A stretch of DNA of 64,000 nt from Alloyangia pacifica. GTDB lineage: Bacteria; Pseudomonadota; Alphaproteobacteria; Rhodobacterales; Rhodobacteraceae. Shown here one piece after another: positions 35,013 through 44,421 of the stretch. The stretch lies in NCBI RefSeq assembly GCF_900116195.1, contig NZ_FOZW01000009.1, forward strand, positions 1 through 64,000, written 5' to 3'. The notes below the pieces were generated by a model that ran no database searches, had not been told where the DNA came from, and saw only the letters and a list, made by a program, of their open reading frames with translations. The translations under genes and the position numbers were made by a program. Every line of letters begins with the position of its first letter. Positions within the stretch are counted from its first letter, which is position 1.

Positions 35013-36679
35013 ACGCGACCACCGCCTTTGGCCCGGATTTTCCCTTTGCCTATGATGACTGGATCAAGAACCCGGCCGGTCTGGGCAAGCTCCCCCGTGA
35101 CATGCACGGCACACCGGTGGCCATCATCGGGGCCGGTGTTGCGGGGATCGTGGCCGCGTTCGAACTGATGAAACTTGGCCTGCGACCGGTCCTCTATGAA
35201 TCGGGCCGCTTCGGTGGGCGGCTGCGCTCGGAGGTGTTCGAGGGCAGCGACGGGATCGTCGCCGAGATGGGGGCCATGCGCTTTCCGACCTCGTCGCGCG
35301 GCATGTTCCACTACCTCGACATGGTGGGCTGCAAGACCCGGCCTTTCCCGAACCCGCTGACACCTGCGGCCGGCTCCACCGTGATCGACCTCGAAGGGCA
35401 GACCTTCTTTGCCCGCAGCCTCGACGATCTGCCGCCGGCCTACCGCGACATCGCCGAGGCCTACGACAAGGCGCTGACTGATCAGGTTGGCTTCCCGGAT
35501 CTGCAGGAAGCCCTGCGGGCAAGGGACACCGCTCGCCTCAAGGCGCTCTGGGATCCGCTCGTGGCGCAATGGGATGAGCGGACCTTCTACGATTTCATCG
35601 CCGGGTCCGAGGCGTTCGGTGCGCATGATTTCCGCCACCGCGAGATCTTCGGCCAGGTGGGCTTCGGCACCGGCGGTTGGGACAGCGACTTCCCGAATTC
35701 CATGCTCGAGATCCTGCGCGTCAACCTGCTGGGCTTCGACGACGACCAGCACCTCGTCGAGGGCGGCTGCGAGCAGATGCTGAGGAGGCTCTGGTCCGCC
35801 GAACCCGATTGCGTGCACTGGCCCGACCAGACCTCGCTCGCGTCGCTGAACGGCGGCGCGACCCGGTCGCGTGCGGTCGCGCTCTCGCGCGATGCAGCCG
35901 GGCGGACCCTGCTCACCGATCAGTGGGGCAACGTAGATACCTATGATGCGGTGCTGGTCACCTGCCACAGCCACCTTCTGACGACTGCCATCGATACCGA
36001 CGAAGCGCTGTTCAACCAGAAGACATGGATGGCGCTCGACCGCACCCGGTACATGCAGGCCGCGAAAACCTTCGTGATGACGGACCGGCCGTTCTGGAAC
36101 GACCTCGACCCCGCGACCGGGCGACCGGTGCTGTCGATGACGCTGACCGATCGCCTGACCCGCGGCACCTATCTCTTCGACAACGGTCCCGACAAGCCCG
36201 GTGTGATCTGTCTGAGCTATGCGTGGATGACCGACGCGCTGAAGGTCCTGCCGCTGAACGCGGAAGCCCGCGCCGAGCTCGCGCTGAAGGCACTGAAGCA
36301 AATCTACCCGACGGTCGATATCGCGCGCCACATCCGCGGTGCGCCGAAGTGTGTGAGCTGGGAGGCGGACGAGAATTTCCTCGGGGCCTTCAAGGGCGCA
36401 CTGCCGGGTCACTACCGCTACAACCACAGGGTCTACGGCCACTTCATGCAATCGGAAATGCCGGACAGCCAGCGCGGAGTGTTCCTTGCCGGAGACGGGA
36501 TCAGCTGGACGCCGGCCTGGGCCGAGGGCGCAGTGCAGACCGCGCTGAATGCGGTCTGGGGCATACTGAGCCACTTGGGCGGCGCCAGTCTCGCGGAAAA
36601 TCCCGGTCCCGGGGACCTCTATCCCGAAATCGGCCCGGTCACCCTGACCGATCCCGTTCCATCCTCGGCATTTTTGTGA
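35009..36679 (+). CDS. Flavin amine oxidase / L-amino-acid oxidase-like (tryptophan monooxygenase-type)
   Basis: 556 residues. The dinucleotide motif VAIIGAGVAGIVAAFELMKL begins near residue 36, followed by SGRFGGRLRSEVF and EMGAMRFPTSSRGMFHYLD, which is typical of the L-amino-acid oxidase/tryptophan 2-monooxygenase branch (cf. IaaM) of the flavin amine oxidases. The C-terminal GVFLAGDGISWTPAWAEGAV is the FAD-binding end motif. Product would be a 2-oxo acid (oxidase) or amide (monooxygenase). It is translationally coupled to the preceding DAO gene. Substrate unknown. Confidence 0.85.
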   Translation: MNATTAFGPDFPFAYDDWIKNPAGLGKLPRDMHGTPVAIIGAGVAGIVAAFELMKLGLRPVLYESGRFGGRLRSEVFEGSDGIVAEMGAMRFPTSSRGMFHYLDMVGCKTRPFPNPLTPAAGSTVIDLEGQTFFARSLDDLPPAYRDIAEAYDKALTDQVGFPDLQEALRARDTARLKALWDPLVAQWDERTFYDFIAGSEAFGAHDFRHREIFGQVGFGTGGWDSDFPNSMLEILRVNLLGFDDDQHLVEGGCEQMLRRLWSAEPDCVHWPDQTSLASLNGGATRSRAVALSRDAAGRTLLTDQWGNVDTYDAVLVTCHSHLLTTAIDTDEALFNQKTWMALDRTRYMQAAKTFVMTDRPFWNDLDPATGRPVLSMTLTDRLTRGTYLFDNGPDKPGVICLSYAWMTDALKVLPLNAEARAELALKALKQIYPTVDIARHIRGAPKCVSWEADENFLGAFKGALPGHYRYNHRVYGHFMQSEMPDSQRGVFLAGDGISWTPAWAEGAVQTALNAVWGILSHLGGASLAENPGPGDLYPEIGPVTLTDPVPSSAFL

Positions 36680-37002
36680 CCGGCAATATCCAACCCCGGC
36701 CCACGACGCGCAGTTTCCGCACGCGCGGGGAACTGACATCGCCGAGTGGTCTGGGGGCAAACACCAATGCATGGTCGGCAGTGTTCTACCAGGGTGAAGG
36801 CCTACGGTGCGGTGACGTCCCATGGCAAGCTCTCTCCAGTAGATAACCATCTGTTTTCTAATGGGAGTCGCACTTGAGGGTAGCGCGCACCATTACATAG
36901 TTATGTTTCGCGTAAGGGAAATTATGTAATTCGTATCAACAAAATTTTGGGCCGTCCTCTTAGTTATTTCCGCGAACAGCCTCTCGAACATCTGGATAGA
37001 TG
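36680..37002. other. 323-base low-GC stretch between the oxidase gene and the IS element
   Basis: No gene. From about 36840 to 36960 the DNA is clearly more AT-rich than its surroundings. A nested set of inverted repeats is present: ATTACATA (36892-36899) against TATGTAAT (36923-36930), and ACATA-GT-TATGT (36895-36906). The composition differs from the flanking genes, which may indicate imported DNA or a regulatory region whose gene has been lost. Confidence 0.5.
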
Positions 37003-38052
37003 GGCTTTGTTGCGCAAAGAGGGTGAAGCCCGGACCTCCCCTTTCCCCAGACGCACTTACCCCATGGGCTCGGTGACAGGTATGCCGAGCGCGGTGTAGC
37101 CGTTCAGGACGGCAGCGCGGATCTGGAGTTCGGCGACCTGGCGTTCGAAGTCACGTGCCATGAGGCTCTGCCCCAGTAACTTCACGCAATGCATCTTCGT
37201 CTCGGCGCGGCTACGGCGGTGGTATCCGCTCCACTTTCTCCAGATTGCACGGCCGAGGTATTTCGATGCGCGCAGTGCCTCGTTCCGGGCGATGGCGCCT
37301 GCAGTCGAAGGCTTCCACGGTTTCGCGTTCCTGCGTGGCGGTATGACTGCATAGGCGCCCCGGTCGGCGACAGCGTCGTGGCACTTGCGTGTGTCGTAGG
37401 CACCATCCGCGGTGACAGAGCCGAGCTCCACCTCGGCGGGAATCTGATCAAGCAGCTCGGGCAGCATCGGCGCGTCACCAACGGTGCTGCCAGTGATCTC
37501 GATAGCTCTGATCTCCAGCGTCTGTTCGTCGACGCCGATGTGGATCTTGCGCCATAAACGGCGTTTCGCGCCACCATGCTTGCGCGCGTGCCACTCGCCT
37601 TCGCCCTCCGCCTTGATGCCTGTGCTGTCGATCAGCAGGTTCAGCGACCCGTGCGAGCCTCTGTAGGGGATGGACACGGACAGGGTTTTCTGGCGCCGGC
37701 TCAAAGTGCTGAAGTCCGGCACCGTCCAGTGGAGGCCGACCAGGCGGAGCAGACTCTCCACGAACCCGGTCGTCTGCCTGAGGGCCATGCCGAAGAGCAC
37801 CTTCATCGTCAGGCACGTCTGGATCGCGGCATCGCTATACCGCGGCTGCCTACCTCGCCTGCCGGTTGGCGGCGGCACCCACACCATGTCCGGATCGAAC
37901 CAGATCGTCAGGGAGCCGCGCTGCTTCAGCGCTTCGTTGTAGGTCGGCCAGTTCTTAGTCTTGTAGCCCGGCGGGATGGGTCTGCTCATGCAAGCCAGCT
38001 ACCACGCTGGATTCGCGAGATGAATCCCCTTCAGCCTTTGCGCAACAAAGCC
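37003..38052 (-). mobile_element. IS5-family insertion sequence, 1050 bp, apparently complete
   Basis: The ends carry a 17-base perfect terminal inverted repeat: GGCTTTGTTGCGCAAAG at 37003-37019 and its reverse complement at 38036-38052, with imperfect extension inward. A single intact transposase gene lies between them. I find no convincing target-site duplication in the few bases on each side, and the gene on the right has lost its 5' end. This suggests an adjacent deletion or recombination after insertion. Confidence 0.85.
37057..37989 (-). CDS. IS5-family transposase
   Basis: 310 residues, DDE type. The first Asp is in LLIDSTGIKAEGEGEW, the second in TADGAYDTRKCHD, and the IS5/IS4-group Y(2)R(3)E(6)K signature is exact in YHRRSRAETKMHCVK. 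The N-terminus has the IS5 helix-turn-helix region (YSDAAIQTCLTMKVLFGMAL). No frameshift or internal stop is seen, so the element may still be active. The ATG at 37989 begins MSRPIPPGYKTKNW. Confidence 0.95.
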   Translation of the reverse strand: MSRPIPPGYKTKNWPTYNEALKQRGSLTIWFDPDMVWVPPPTGRRGRQPRYSDAAIQTCLTMKVLFGMALRQTTGFVESLLRLVGLHWTVPDFSTLSRRQKTLSVSIPYRGSHGSLNLLIDSTGIKAEGEGEWHARKHGGAKRRLWRKIHIGVDEQTLEIRAIEITGSTVGDAPMLPELLDQIPAEVELGSVTADGAYDTRKCHDAVADRGAYAVIPPRRNAKPWKPSTAGAIARNEALRASKYLGRAIWRKWSGYHRRSRAETKMHCVKLLGQSLMARDFERQVAELQIRAAVLNGYTALGIPVTEPMG

Positions 38053-38053
38053 G

Positions 38054-38431
38054 TCCGAAAACTACACGCCCGACCGGCGCGAGGCGGTCTACGCAGAGAT
38101 GTTCGAGCGGGCGGAAACGCTGACTCGAGCGGGCCAGACGGTGATCCTGGATGCGACCTTCACCAGCCCGTTCATGAGAACCGCTGCCGCGGCCGTTGCA
38201 GCCCGTACCGGGGTTCCCTTCCAGGGCCTTTGGTTGACCGCATCCGAGGCGGTTCTCACCCACCGAGTACGCGCCGGGACAGGGGATGCGTCGGATGCAG
38301 ATGTGGCGGTTCTGGGCGCGCAGCTCGCGGGCGACCTGGGAGAAATGCTTTGGGACGCCGTCGACGCGTCTGGCACTCCAAAAACCGTGCGGGACAAAGC
38401 GCAGCAATTTCTCAGGCGATGTGGGGCCTGA
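38054..38431 (+). pseudogene. 3' remnant of an AAA-family ATPase (aminoglycoside-phosphotransferase-linked kinase type)
   Basis: An open frame runs straight out of the IS right end: ENYTPDRREAVYAEMFERA, then GQTVILDATFTSPFMR, GVPFQGLWLTAS, and GDASDADVAVLGAQLAGDLG. These are the last ~125 residues of the P-loop kinase domain found in bifunctional phosphotransferase/ATP-binding proteins, normally about 500 residues. The Walker A region and all upstream parts are missing and are not present on the left side of the IS. The gene was therefore destroyed by the insertion with a deletion. Confidence 0.75.
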
Positions 38432-38666
38432 CCATTCGCTCCCGACACCTAGCGCCCGCGGGAGGCGTCCCTTCTTTTGCGGAAGACGAAGCGGTAGATT
38501 GCCCGATGGGGTGATCGAGAGTGGATAAGCCGCAAGAACCGCATCGGAGGTCCAACAACCGCGCCTGGCACCTGATTAAGCCTGGTCGAATGCATGATCG
38601 GCACTTCTCGAGTTCCTTGCAGATTGCCTGTGAGACGGTTTCGAGCGGATAATTCGAAATTTTGCA

Positions 38667-39569
38667 CTATGAAATTGACGCCTTCACGGCCTCGGCCATG
38701 TAGTCGACGAAGAGCCTGATCTTCGGATCCTGCAGCTTCCGATGCGGGAACAGGCAGCCCAGGGTCGAGGGTAGCGGTGGCGTGTCCGGCAGAACCTCGA
38801 TCAATTCGCCGCTGCGCAGGTGCTGCGCAACCTCGATCCGAGGTCTGTTGACGATGCCCTGGCCGTCCAGCGCCCAACGGGTCAACACGTCACCGTCGTC
38901 TGCATCGAAGGGTCCCTCCACCTCCAGCCGACGCAAGCCGGTGGCGGTCTGGAGCTGCCAGAAATACTCGGGCGAGCGGGGATAGCGCAGCAGCAGGCAG
39001 TTGTGCCGCCCGCCGAGCAGATCCTCGGGCGTCGCGGGGACCCCGCGCTTCTCGAGATAGGCAGGTGCGGCGCAAAGCACGCGCGGGCAATCGTAAATGT
39101 GCCGTAGCTTGAAGTTGGAATCCTTCGGCACGCCAAGGAAGAAGGCCACGTCGAGCCGCTCACCCATCATGTCGACCAGCCGGTCCGACAGGCGCATCTG
39201 CACCTGCACCTCGGGGTATTTTTCGGTGAACGCGGGCACCAGCGGCGCGATGATCCGCCGTCCGATCCCAAGCGGCGCCGTCACCCGCAGCGCCCCACGC
39301 GGCGTTTCCGAGAAGTTCGCCACCACCGCCTCGGCCTCATCCACCGAGGCCAGCACCGTCCGCGCCTGCTCGTAGAACACCCGTCCGACCTCGGTCGGGG
39401 TGATCGAGCGGGTGGTGCGGTTGAACAGGCGCACGCCAAGGCGCCCTTCAAGCTCCTTGATCCGCTTGCTCGCCACCGCCGGCGTCAGCCGCAGGTCGCG
39501 CCCGCCCGAGGTGATGCTGCCAAGCTCGACCACCCGGACAAAAACCCGCAGGCTTTCGATGTATTGCAT
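38667..39569 (-). CDS. LysR-family regulator, probable regulator of xanthine dehydrogenase genes
   Basis: 300 residues from ATG 39569 (GGAGCGGAGCG just upstream). Winged helix LRVFVRVVELGSITSGGRDL and LTPAVASKRIKELEGRLGVR, then a LysR effector domain with APLGIGRRIIAPLVPAF. It is divergent from xdhA. It is clearly related to the LysR at 57830 (shared VRV.ELGS, GRDLR, TPTE.GR.FY, PLG.GRR.IAP), which is divergent from the urate hydroxylase gene. The two appear to be paralogous regulators of successive purine-degradation steps. Confidence 0.88.
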   Translation of the reverse strand: MQYIESLRVFVRVVELGSITSGGRDLRLTPAVASKRIKELEGRLGVRLFNRTTRSITPTEVGRVFYEQARTVLASVDEAEAVVANFSETPRGALRVTAPLGIGRRIIAPLVPAFTEKYPEVQVQMRLSDRLVDMMGERLDVAFFLGVPKDSNFKLRHIYDCPRVLCAAPAYLEKRGVPATPEDLLGGRHNCLLLRYPRSPEYFWQLQTATGLRRLEVEGPFDADDGDVLTRWALDGQGIVNRPRIEVAQHLRSGELIEVLPDTPPLPSTLGCLFPHRKLQDPKIRLFVDYMAEAVKASIS

Positions 39570-39741
39570 CGCTCCGCTCCTCGGCCTCTGGTCATCCTGC
39601 CCCGGCATACTACGGTCCGCGACAGATTATTATCAACGATCCGTATAAAGTCCTTGGCGAAACCGCGCGTATTCATTGAGAGTACCTTCCGCTAGCGTCC
39701 GCTCCGAAGACCCAGTCACATGCTCAGCCACGGAGGGATGC

Positions 39742-41193
39742 ATGACGCACCGGAGCGAGATCCGCTTTCTGCTCAACGGACGGACGGTGAGCCTGCCCGA
39801 GGTCCCGGCCACCCAGACCCTGCTCGACTTCCTGCGGCTCGAACGCCGGCTCACCGGCACCAAGGAAGGCTGCGCCGAGGGCGATTGCGGCGCCTGCACC
39901 GTGCTCGTCGGCCGCCTGCATGAGGGCGCGCTGCGCTACGAGGCAGTCAACGCCTGCATCCGCTTCACCGCCTCGCTCGACGGCTGCCACGTGGTGACCA
40001 TCGAGCATCTCTCGGGCCCGGACGGCGCGCTCCACCCGGTGCAGCGGGCGATGATTGAACATCACGGCGCGCAATGCGGCTTCTGCACGCCGGGCATCGT
40101 CATGTCGCTCTATGCGCTCTGGATGCAGGTCCCGCAGCCGACCGAGGCACAGGTCGAGACCGCGCTGCAGGGCAACCTCTGCCGCTGCACCGGCTACGCG
40201 CCGATCATCCGCGCTGCCGTGGCGGTGAGCGACTACGGCACGCCCGAAGCGGACCGTCTTGTGCAGGAGCGGGCCCGGGTGACGGCGGCGCTCGAGGCGC
40301 TGAAGGACGGGCGCCGCGTCGAGACCGGCCCCGAGGACAACCGCGCCATCCTGCCCGCCGATCTCGATGACTTTGCCGCCGCCTATGCCGAGCATCCGCA
40401 GGCCACGGTGATCGCCGGTTCGACCGATGTCGGCCTTTGGGTGACAAAGTTCCTGCGCCCGATCTCGCCCGCGATCTTCATTGCGCATCTCCCCGAGCTG
40501 AAGGCGGTCTCGGTCGGCGACGGTGCGATCACCCTCGGCGCCGGCGTCAGCTATTCCGACCTGCAGCCGCTGATCGCCGCACACCTGCCGCATCTCGCGG
40601 AGTACTGGGACCGCATTGCCGGCTGGCAGGTGCGCAACATGGGCACGATCGGCGGCAATATCGCCAATGGCTCGCCCATCGGCGACACGCCCCCGGTGCT
40701 GATCGCGCTCGGCGCCGAGGTGACCCTGCGCCACGGTGCCGCCCGCCGGAGCCTGCCGCTGGAAGACTTCTTCATCGACTACGGCAAGCAGGACCGCCGC
40801 CCCGGCGAATTCGTCGAGAGCATCCGCATCCCCCTGCCCTCGGGCGCAAGTCGCTGCGGTGCCTACAAGATCTCCAAGCGCCGCGACGAAGACATCTCTG
40901 CCGTCGCCGCCGGGATCAGCGTCACCGTCGAAGGCGGAGTGATCCAGGGCGCCCGCATCGCGCTTGGCGGCATGGCGGCGACGCCGAAGCGCGCCGCCAG
41001 GGCCGAGGCCGCGCTGCTGGGCCAGCCGTGGCGCGAGGCCAGCTTTGCCGCCGCCGCCCGCGCCATGGCCGAGGATTTCGCCCCGCTCAGTGACTGGCGG
41101 GCCAGCGCCGACTACCGGATGCGCGTCGCCCAGAACCTGCTGCGGCGGTTCTTTCTCGAACAGGATGGCCAGCCCGTCCGCCTGAGCGCCTGA
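39742..41193 (+). CDS. xdhA: Xanthine dehydrogenase small subunit (2Fe-2S and FAD)
   Basis: 483 residues. Two [2Fe-2S] clusters are visible: Cys44, Cys49, Cys52, Cys72 and Cys112, Cys115, Cys147, Cys149 (QCGFCTPGIV, NLCRCTGY). The FAD domain starts near residue 190, with TVIAGSTDVGLWVTK and GTIGGNIANGSPIGDTPP. ATG at 42 of the ORF (39742) follows GGAGGG. It transfers electrons from the molybdenum subunit XdhB to NAD+ during oxidation of hypoxanthine and xanthine to urate. xdhB starts 12 bases downstream. Confidence 0.95.
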   Translation: MTHRSEIRFLLNGRTVSLPEVPATQTLLDFLRLERRLTGTKEGCAEGDCGACTVLVGRLHEGALRYEAVNACIRFTASLDGCHVVTIEHLSGPDGALHPVQRAMIEHHGAQCGFCTPGIVMSLYALWMQVPQPTEAQVETALQGNLCRCTGYAPIIRAAVAVSDYGTPEADRLVQERARVTAALEALKDGRRVETGPEDNRAILPADLDDFAAAYAEHPQATVIAGSTDVGLWVTKFLRPISPAIFIAHLPELKAVSVGDGAITLGAGVSYSDLQPLIAAHLPHLAEYWDRIAGWQVRNMGTIGGNIANGSPIGDTPPVLIALGAEVTLRHGAARRSLPLEDFFIDYGKQDRRPGEFVESIRIPLPSGASRCGAYKISKRRDEDISAVAAGISVTVEGGVIQGARIALGGMAATPKRAARAEAALLGQPWREASFAAAARAMAEDFAPLSDWRASADYRMRVAQNLLRRFFLEQDGQPVRLSA

Positions 41194-41205
41194 GGGAGGA
41201 GAGAC

Positions 41206-43530
41206 ATGAAACACCAGCCCAACATCCGCGGCGCGGTCCACGAGGATCGCCAGCACGACAGCGCGATCAAGCACGTGCGCGGCCTTGCCGAATACACCGA
41301 CGACATCGCCGAACCAATCGGGACGCTGCACGCCTATCTCGGTGTGTCCTCGGTGGCCCATGCCACGCTGAAGGGGATCGACCTTTCCGCCGTGCGCGCT
41401 GCCCCCGGCGTCGTCGATGTGCTCACCGCCGCCGATATTCCCGGCCACAACGACATCAGCCCCACCGGGCGCGGCGATGAGCCGGTCTTCCCCACAGAGA
41501 AGATCGAGTTTCACGGCCAGCCGCTCTTTGCGGTGATTGCCGAGACCCGCGACGCCGCCCGCCGGGCCGCCGCGCTCGCCAAGGTGGAGGCCGAGGTGCT
41601 GCCCCATGCGCTGGACCCGATCGCGGCGCAGGAGGCGGGCTATCCGCTGATCACCGACCCGCTGAAACTGGAGCGCGGCGAGGTCGAGACCGCGATGGCC
41701 TCGGCGCCGCACCGGCTGCAGGGGCGGCTTTCGGTTGGCGGGCAGGATCACATGTACCTCGAGGGGCAGATCGCCTTTGCCCTGCCGGGCGAGGACGAGG
41801 ACGTGATCGTGCATTGCTCGACCCAGCACCCGAGCGAGGCGCAGCACATGGTGGCGCATGTCCTCGGCGTGCCGAGCAATGCCGTGGTGGTCAACGTGCG
41901 GCGCATGGGCGGCGGCTTCGGCGGCAAGGAAAGCCAGATGAACCTCTTTGCCGTGGTCGCCGCCATGGCCGCCAAGCGCCTGAACCGCCCGGTGAAGATC
42001 CGCCCCGACCGTGATCAGGACATGACGGCGACGGGCAAGCGGCATGATTTCATCATTGATTACGACGTGGCGTTCGACGGCGCGGGACGCATCCGCGCGG
42101 TGGACGGCAGCTTTGCCGCGCGCTGCGGCTGGTCGTCGGACCTTTCCGGTCCGGTCACCGACCGCGCGCTCTTTCACGCCGACAACGCCTATTTCTACCC
42201 GCACGTCCGGTTGCAGAGCCGCCCGATGAAGACCAACACCGTGTCGAACACCGCCTTCCGCGGCTTCGGCGGGCCGCAGGGCGTGGTCGCCGCCGAGCGG
42301 ATGATCGAGGAGATCGCCTATGCGCTCGGCAAGGATCCCTTGGAGGTGCGCAAGGCCAACTTCTACGGCGACGCCCATGACGGGCGGAACCTGACGCCCT
42401 ACCACCAGGAGGTCACCGACAACATCATCGGACGCGTGGTCTCGGAACTGGAGGAAAGCTGCGACTACCAGCAGCGCCGCCGCGACATCCTCGTGTTCAA
42501 CGCAGAGGGCGGTGTGCTGCGCAAGGGCATCGCGCTGACCCCGGTGAAGTTCGGCATCTCCTTCACCGCGACCCACTACAATCAGGCAGGCGCGCTGATC
42601 CACGTCTATTCGGACGGCTCGATCCACCTCAACCACGGCGGAACCGAGATGGGTCAGGGGCTCAACACCAAGGTGGCGCAGGTGGTGGCCGACGCCTTCC
42701 AGGTGGATTTCGAGCGCATCAAGATCACCCGCACGACCACCGAGAAAGTACCCAACACCTCCGCCACCGCCGCCTCGTCGGGCTCGGACCTCAACGGCAT
42801 GGCTGCGCTCGATGCCGCCGATCAGATCAAGGCACGGCTGGTCGAGTTTGCCGCCGGGCACTGGGGCGTGCGCCCCGAAGAGGTGCGCTTCGTGCCCGGG
42901 CATGTGCAGGTGGGCGCGCAGCTTCTGCCGTGGGAGCAGGTCATCAAGGCCGCCTACATGGCGCGCGTGCATCTTTCGGCGGCGGGTTTCTACAAGACAC
43001 CGGACATCCACTGGGATCGCGCGGCGGGCAAGGGGCGGCCATTCTACTACTTCGCCTATGGCGCGTCCTGCTCGGAGGTCACCATCGACACGCTGACCGG
43101 CGAGTACCGCGTCGAGCGCACCGATATCCTGCACGACGTCGGACGCTCGCTGAACCCGGTGCTCGACCGCGGGCAGGTCGAGGGGGCCTTCGTGCAGGGC
43201 ATGGGCTGGCTGACCACCGAGGAGCTGTGGTGGGACGACAAGGGCGCGCTGCGCACCCATGCGCCCTCGACCTACAAGATCCCGCTCGCCTCGGACCGGC
43301 CGCGCGTCTTCAACGTGAACCTCGCCGAATGGTCGCAGAACCGCGAGCGCACCATCAAGCGCAGCAAGGCCGTGGGCGAGCCGCCCTTCATGCTGGGCAT
43401 CTCGGTCTTCGAGGCGCTGTCGATGGCGGTCGCCAGTGTCGCGGACTACCGCGAATGCCCGCGCCTCGACGCCCCCGCCACGCCCGAGCGCGTGCTGATG
43501 GCGGTCGAGCGGCTGGCGGGGCGGTCATGA
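41206..43530 (+). CDS. xdhB: Xanthine dehydrogenase large (molybdopterin) subunit
   Basis: 774 residues. Molybdopterin-domain motifs include GQDHMYLEGQIA, RRMGGGFGGKE, FRGFGGPQG, and NHGGTEMGQGLNTK. The active-site glutamate is expected late, in AVGEPPFMLGIS near residue 724. It oxidises xanthine at the Mo cofactor. It overlaps xdhC by four bases (ATGA), so XdhC, the cofactor-insertion chaperone, is coupled to it. Confidence 0.96.
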   Translation: MKHQPNIRGAVHEDRQHDSAIKHVRGLAEYTDDIAEPIGTLHAYLGVSSVAHATLKGIDLSAVRAAPGVVDVLTAADIPGHNDISPTGRGDEPVFPTEKIEFHGQPLFAVIAETRDAARRAAALAKVEAEVLPHALDPIAAQEAGYPLITDPLKLERGEVETAMASAPHRLQGRLSVGGQDHMYLEGQIAFALPGEDEDVIVHCSTQHPSEAQHMVAHVLGVPSNAVVVNVRRMGGGFGGKESQMNLFAVVAAMAAKRLNRPVKIRPDRDQDMTATGKRHDFIIDYDVAFDGAGRIRAVDGSFAARCGWSSDLSGPVTDRALFHADNAYFYPHVRLQSRPMKTNTVSNTAFRGFGGPQGVVAAERMIEEIAYALGKDPLEVRKANFYGDAHDGRNLTPYHQEVTDNIIGRVVSELEESCDYQQRRRDILVFNAEGGVLRKGIALTPVKFGISFTATHYNQAGALIHVYSDGSIHLNHGGTEMGQGLNTKVAQVVADAFQVDFERIKITRTTTEKVPNTSATAASSGSDLNGMAALDAADQIKARLVEFAAGHWGVRPEEVRFVPGHVQVGAQLLPWEQVIKAAYMARVHLSAAGFYKTPDIHWDRAAGKGRPFYYFAYGASCSEVTIDTLTGEYRVERTDILHDVGRSLNPVLDRGQVEGAFVQGMGWLTTEELWWDDKGALRTHAPSTYKIPLASDRPRVFNVNLAEWSQNRERTIKRSKAVGEPPFMLGISVFEALSMAVASVADYRECPRLDAPATPERVLMAVERLAGRS

Positions 43531-44354
43531 GCACGCTCGACGCCTTCCTGAGCGCACCCGGGCCCATTGCCCGCGTGCGGCTGAGCCGGGTGCGCGGCTC
43601 CTCGCCGCGTGAGGCAGGGTGCGAGATGTATGTCGGCGAAACCTCGCGCCATGGCACCATCGGTGGCGGCCAGCTCGAACACCGGGCCATCGCCGCGGCG
43701 CGGGCGCTGCTGGCGCGCGGCGATCTGGCGCAGACGCTGGACGTGCCGCTCGGTCCCGAGATCGGGCAATGCTGTGGCGGGCGGGTCGAGGTCTCGCTCA
43801 CCCGCATGGGCGCAACTGACCGGCACGCGGCGCGGGCACGGGCGGCAGAGGAGGCCGCCGCGCTGCCGATGGTGCAGATCCACGGCGCGGGCCACGTGGG
43901 CCGGGCGCTGGCGGATCTGCTGCAGCACCTGCCGGTGCGCTGCGTTCTGATCGACAGCCGTGCCGAGGAACTGGCGCTGAGCGCCGCGCGGGTCGAGACG
44001 CGCCTTACCCCGCTGCCCGAGCTCGAGATCGCCATGGCTCCGCCGGGCAGCGCCTTCATCGTGCTGACCCATGACCACGCGCTCGACTTTCTCTGCGCTT
44101 CGGCGGCGCTGCAGCGATCGGACGCGCGCTACGTCGGGCTGATCGGCTCGGCCACCAAGCGCGAGAAGTTCCGCCGCTTCGCGCGGGATGAGTGCGACGG
44201 GCTGGAGACCCACGCGCTCACCTGCCCGATCGGCGCGCAGGGCAGCCGCGACAAACGCCCCGAGGTGATCGCCGCGTTTGTCGTAGCCGAGGTGCTCACC
44301 GCGCTCACCAGCCAGCACGGCGCGGCGCAGCCTGTGGCTTTCGCCGCCGAGTAA
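43527..44354 (+). CDS. xdhC: Xanthine dehydrogenase accessory protein XdhC
   Basis: 275 residues. N-terminal RVRGSSPREAGCEMYVGE and GTIGGGQLEH, then a Rossmann-like VQIHGAGHVGRALADLLQ, are typical of XdhC. It binds the molybdenum cofactor and assists its sulfuration and insertion into XdhB. The ATG overlaps the xdhB stop. A strong hairpin follows before the permease gene. Confidence 0.95.
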   Translation: MSTLDAFLSAPGPIARVRLSRVRGSSPREAGCEMYVGETSRHGTIGGGQLEHRAIAAARALLARGDLAQTLDVPLGPEIGQCCGGRVEVSLTRMGATDRHAARARAAEEAAALPMVQIHGAGHVGRALADLLQHLPVRCVLIDSRAEELALSAARVETRLTPLPELEIAMAPPGSAFIVLTHDHALDFLCASAALQRSDARYVGLIGSATKREKFRRFARDECDGLETHALTCPIGAQGSRDKRPEVIAAFVVAEVLTALTSQHGAAQPVAFAAE

Positions 44355-44356
44355 CC

Positions 44357-44391
44357 CCCGCGTCCGCCCGAAGAGGAGCGGGCGGCGCGGG
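44357..44391 (+). terminator. Intercistronic hairpin between xdhC and the NCS2 permease gene
   Basis: CCCGCG (44357-44362) plus CCGCCCG (44364-44370) pair with CGGGCGG (44379-44385) and CGCGGG (44386-44391), a 13-base stem with one bulged T and an 8-base loop. No T-run follows, so it may attenuate or stabilise the message rather than stop it fully. Confidence 0.5.
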
Positions 44392-44421
44392 ACCACCGCA
44401 AGTAACCCGAGGAGATCCCAC

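Noticed and set aside
37003-38052. Target-site duplication of the IS5 element
   Set aside because: The bases on either side (left ...AGATG, right GTCCG...) do not match at any of the usual 2-4 base lengths.
39724-43260. 1178-codon open frame on the minus strand
   Set aside because: It lies antisense to xdhA and xdhB, which have complete functional motifs. Its translation is rich in Arg, Gly, His and Ala without any domain; it is a GC-bias artefact of the third-position pattern.
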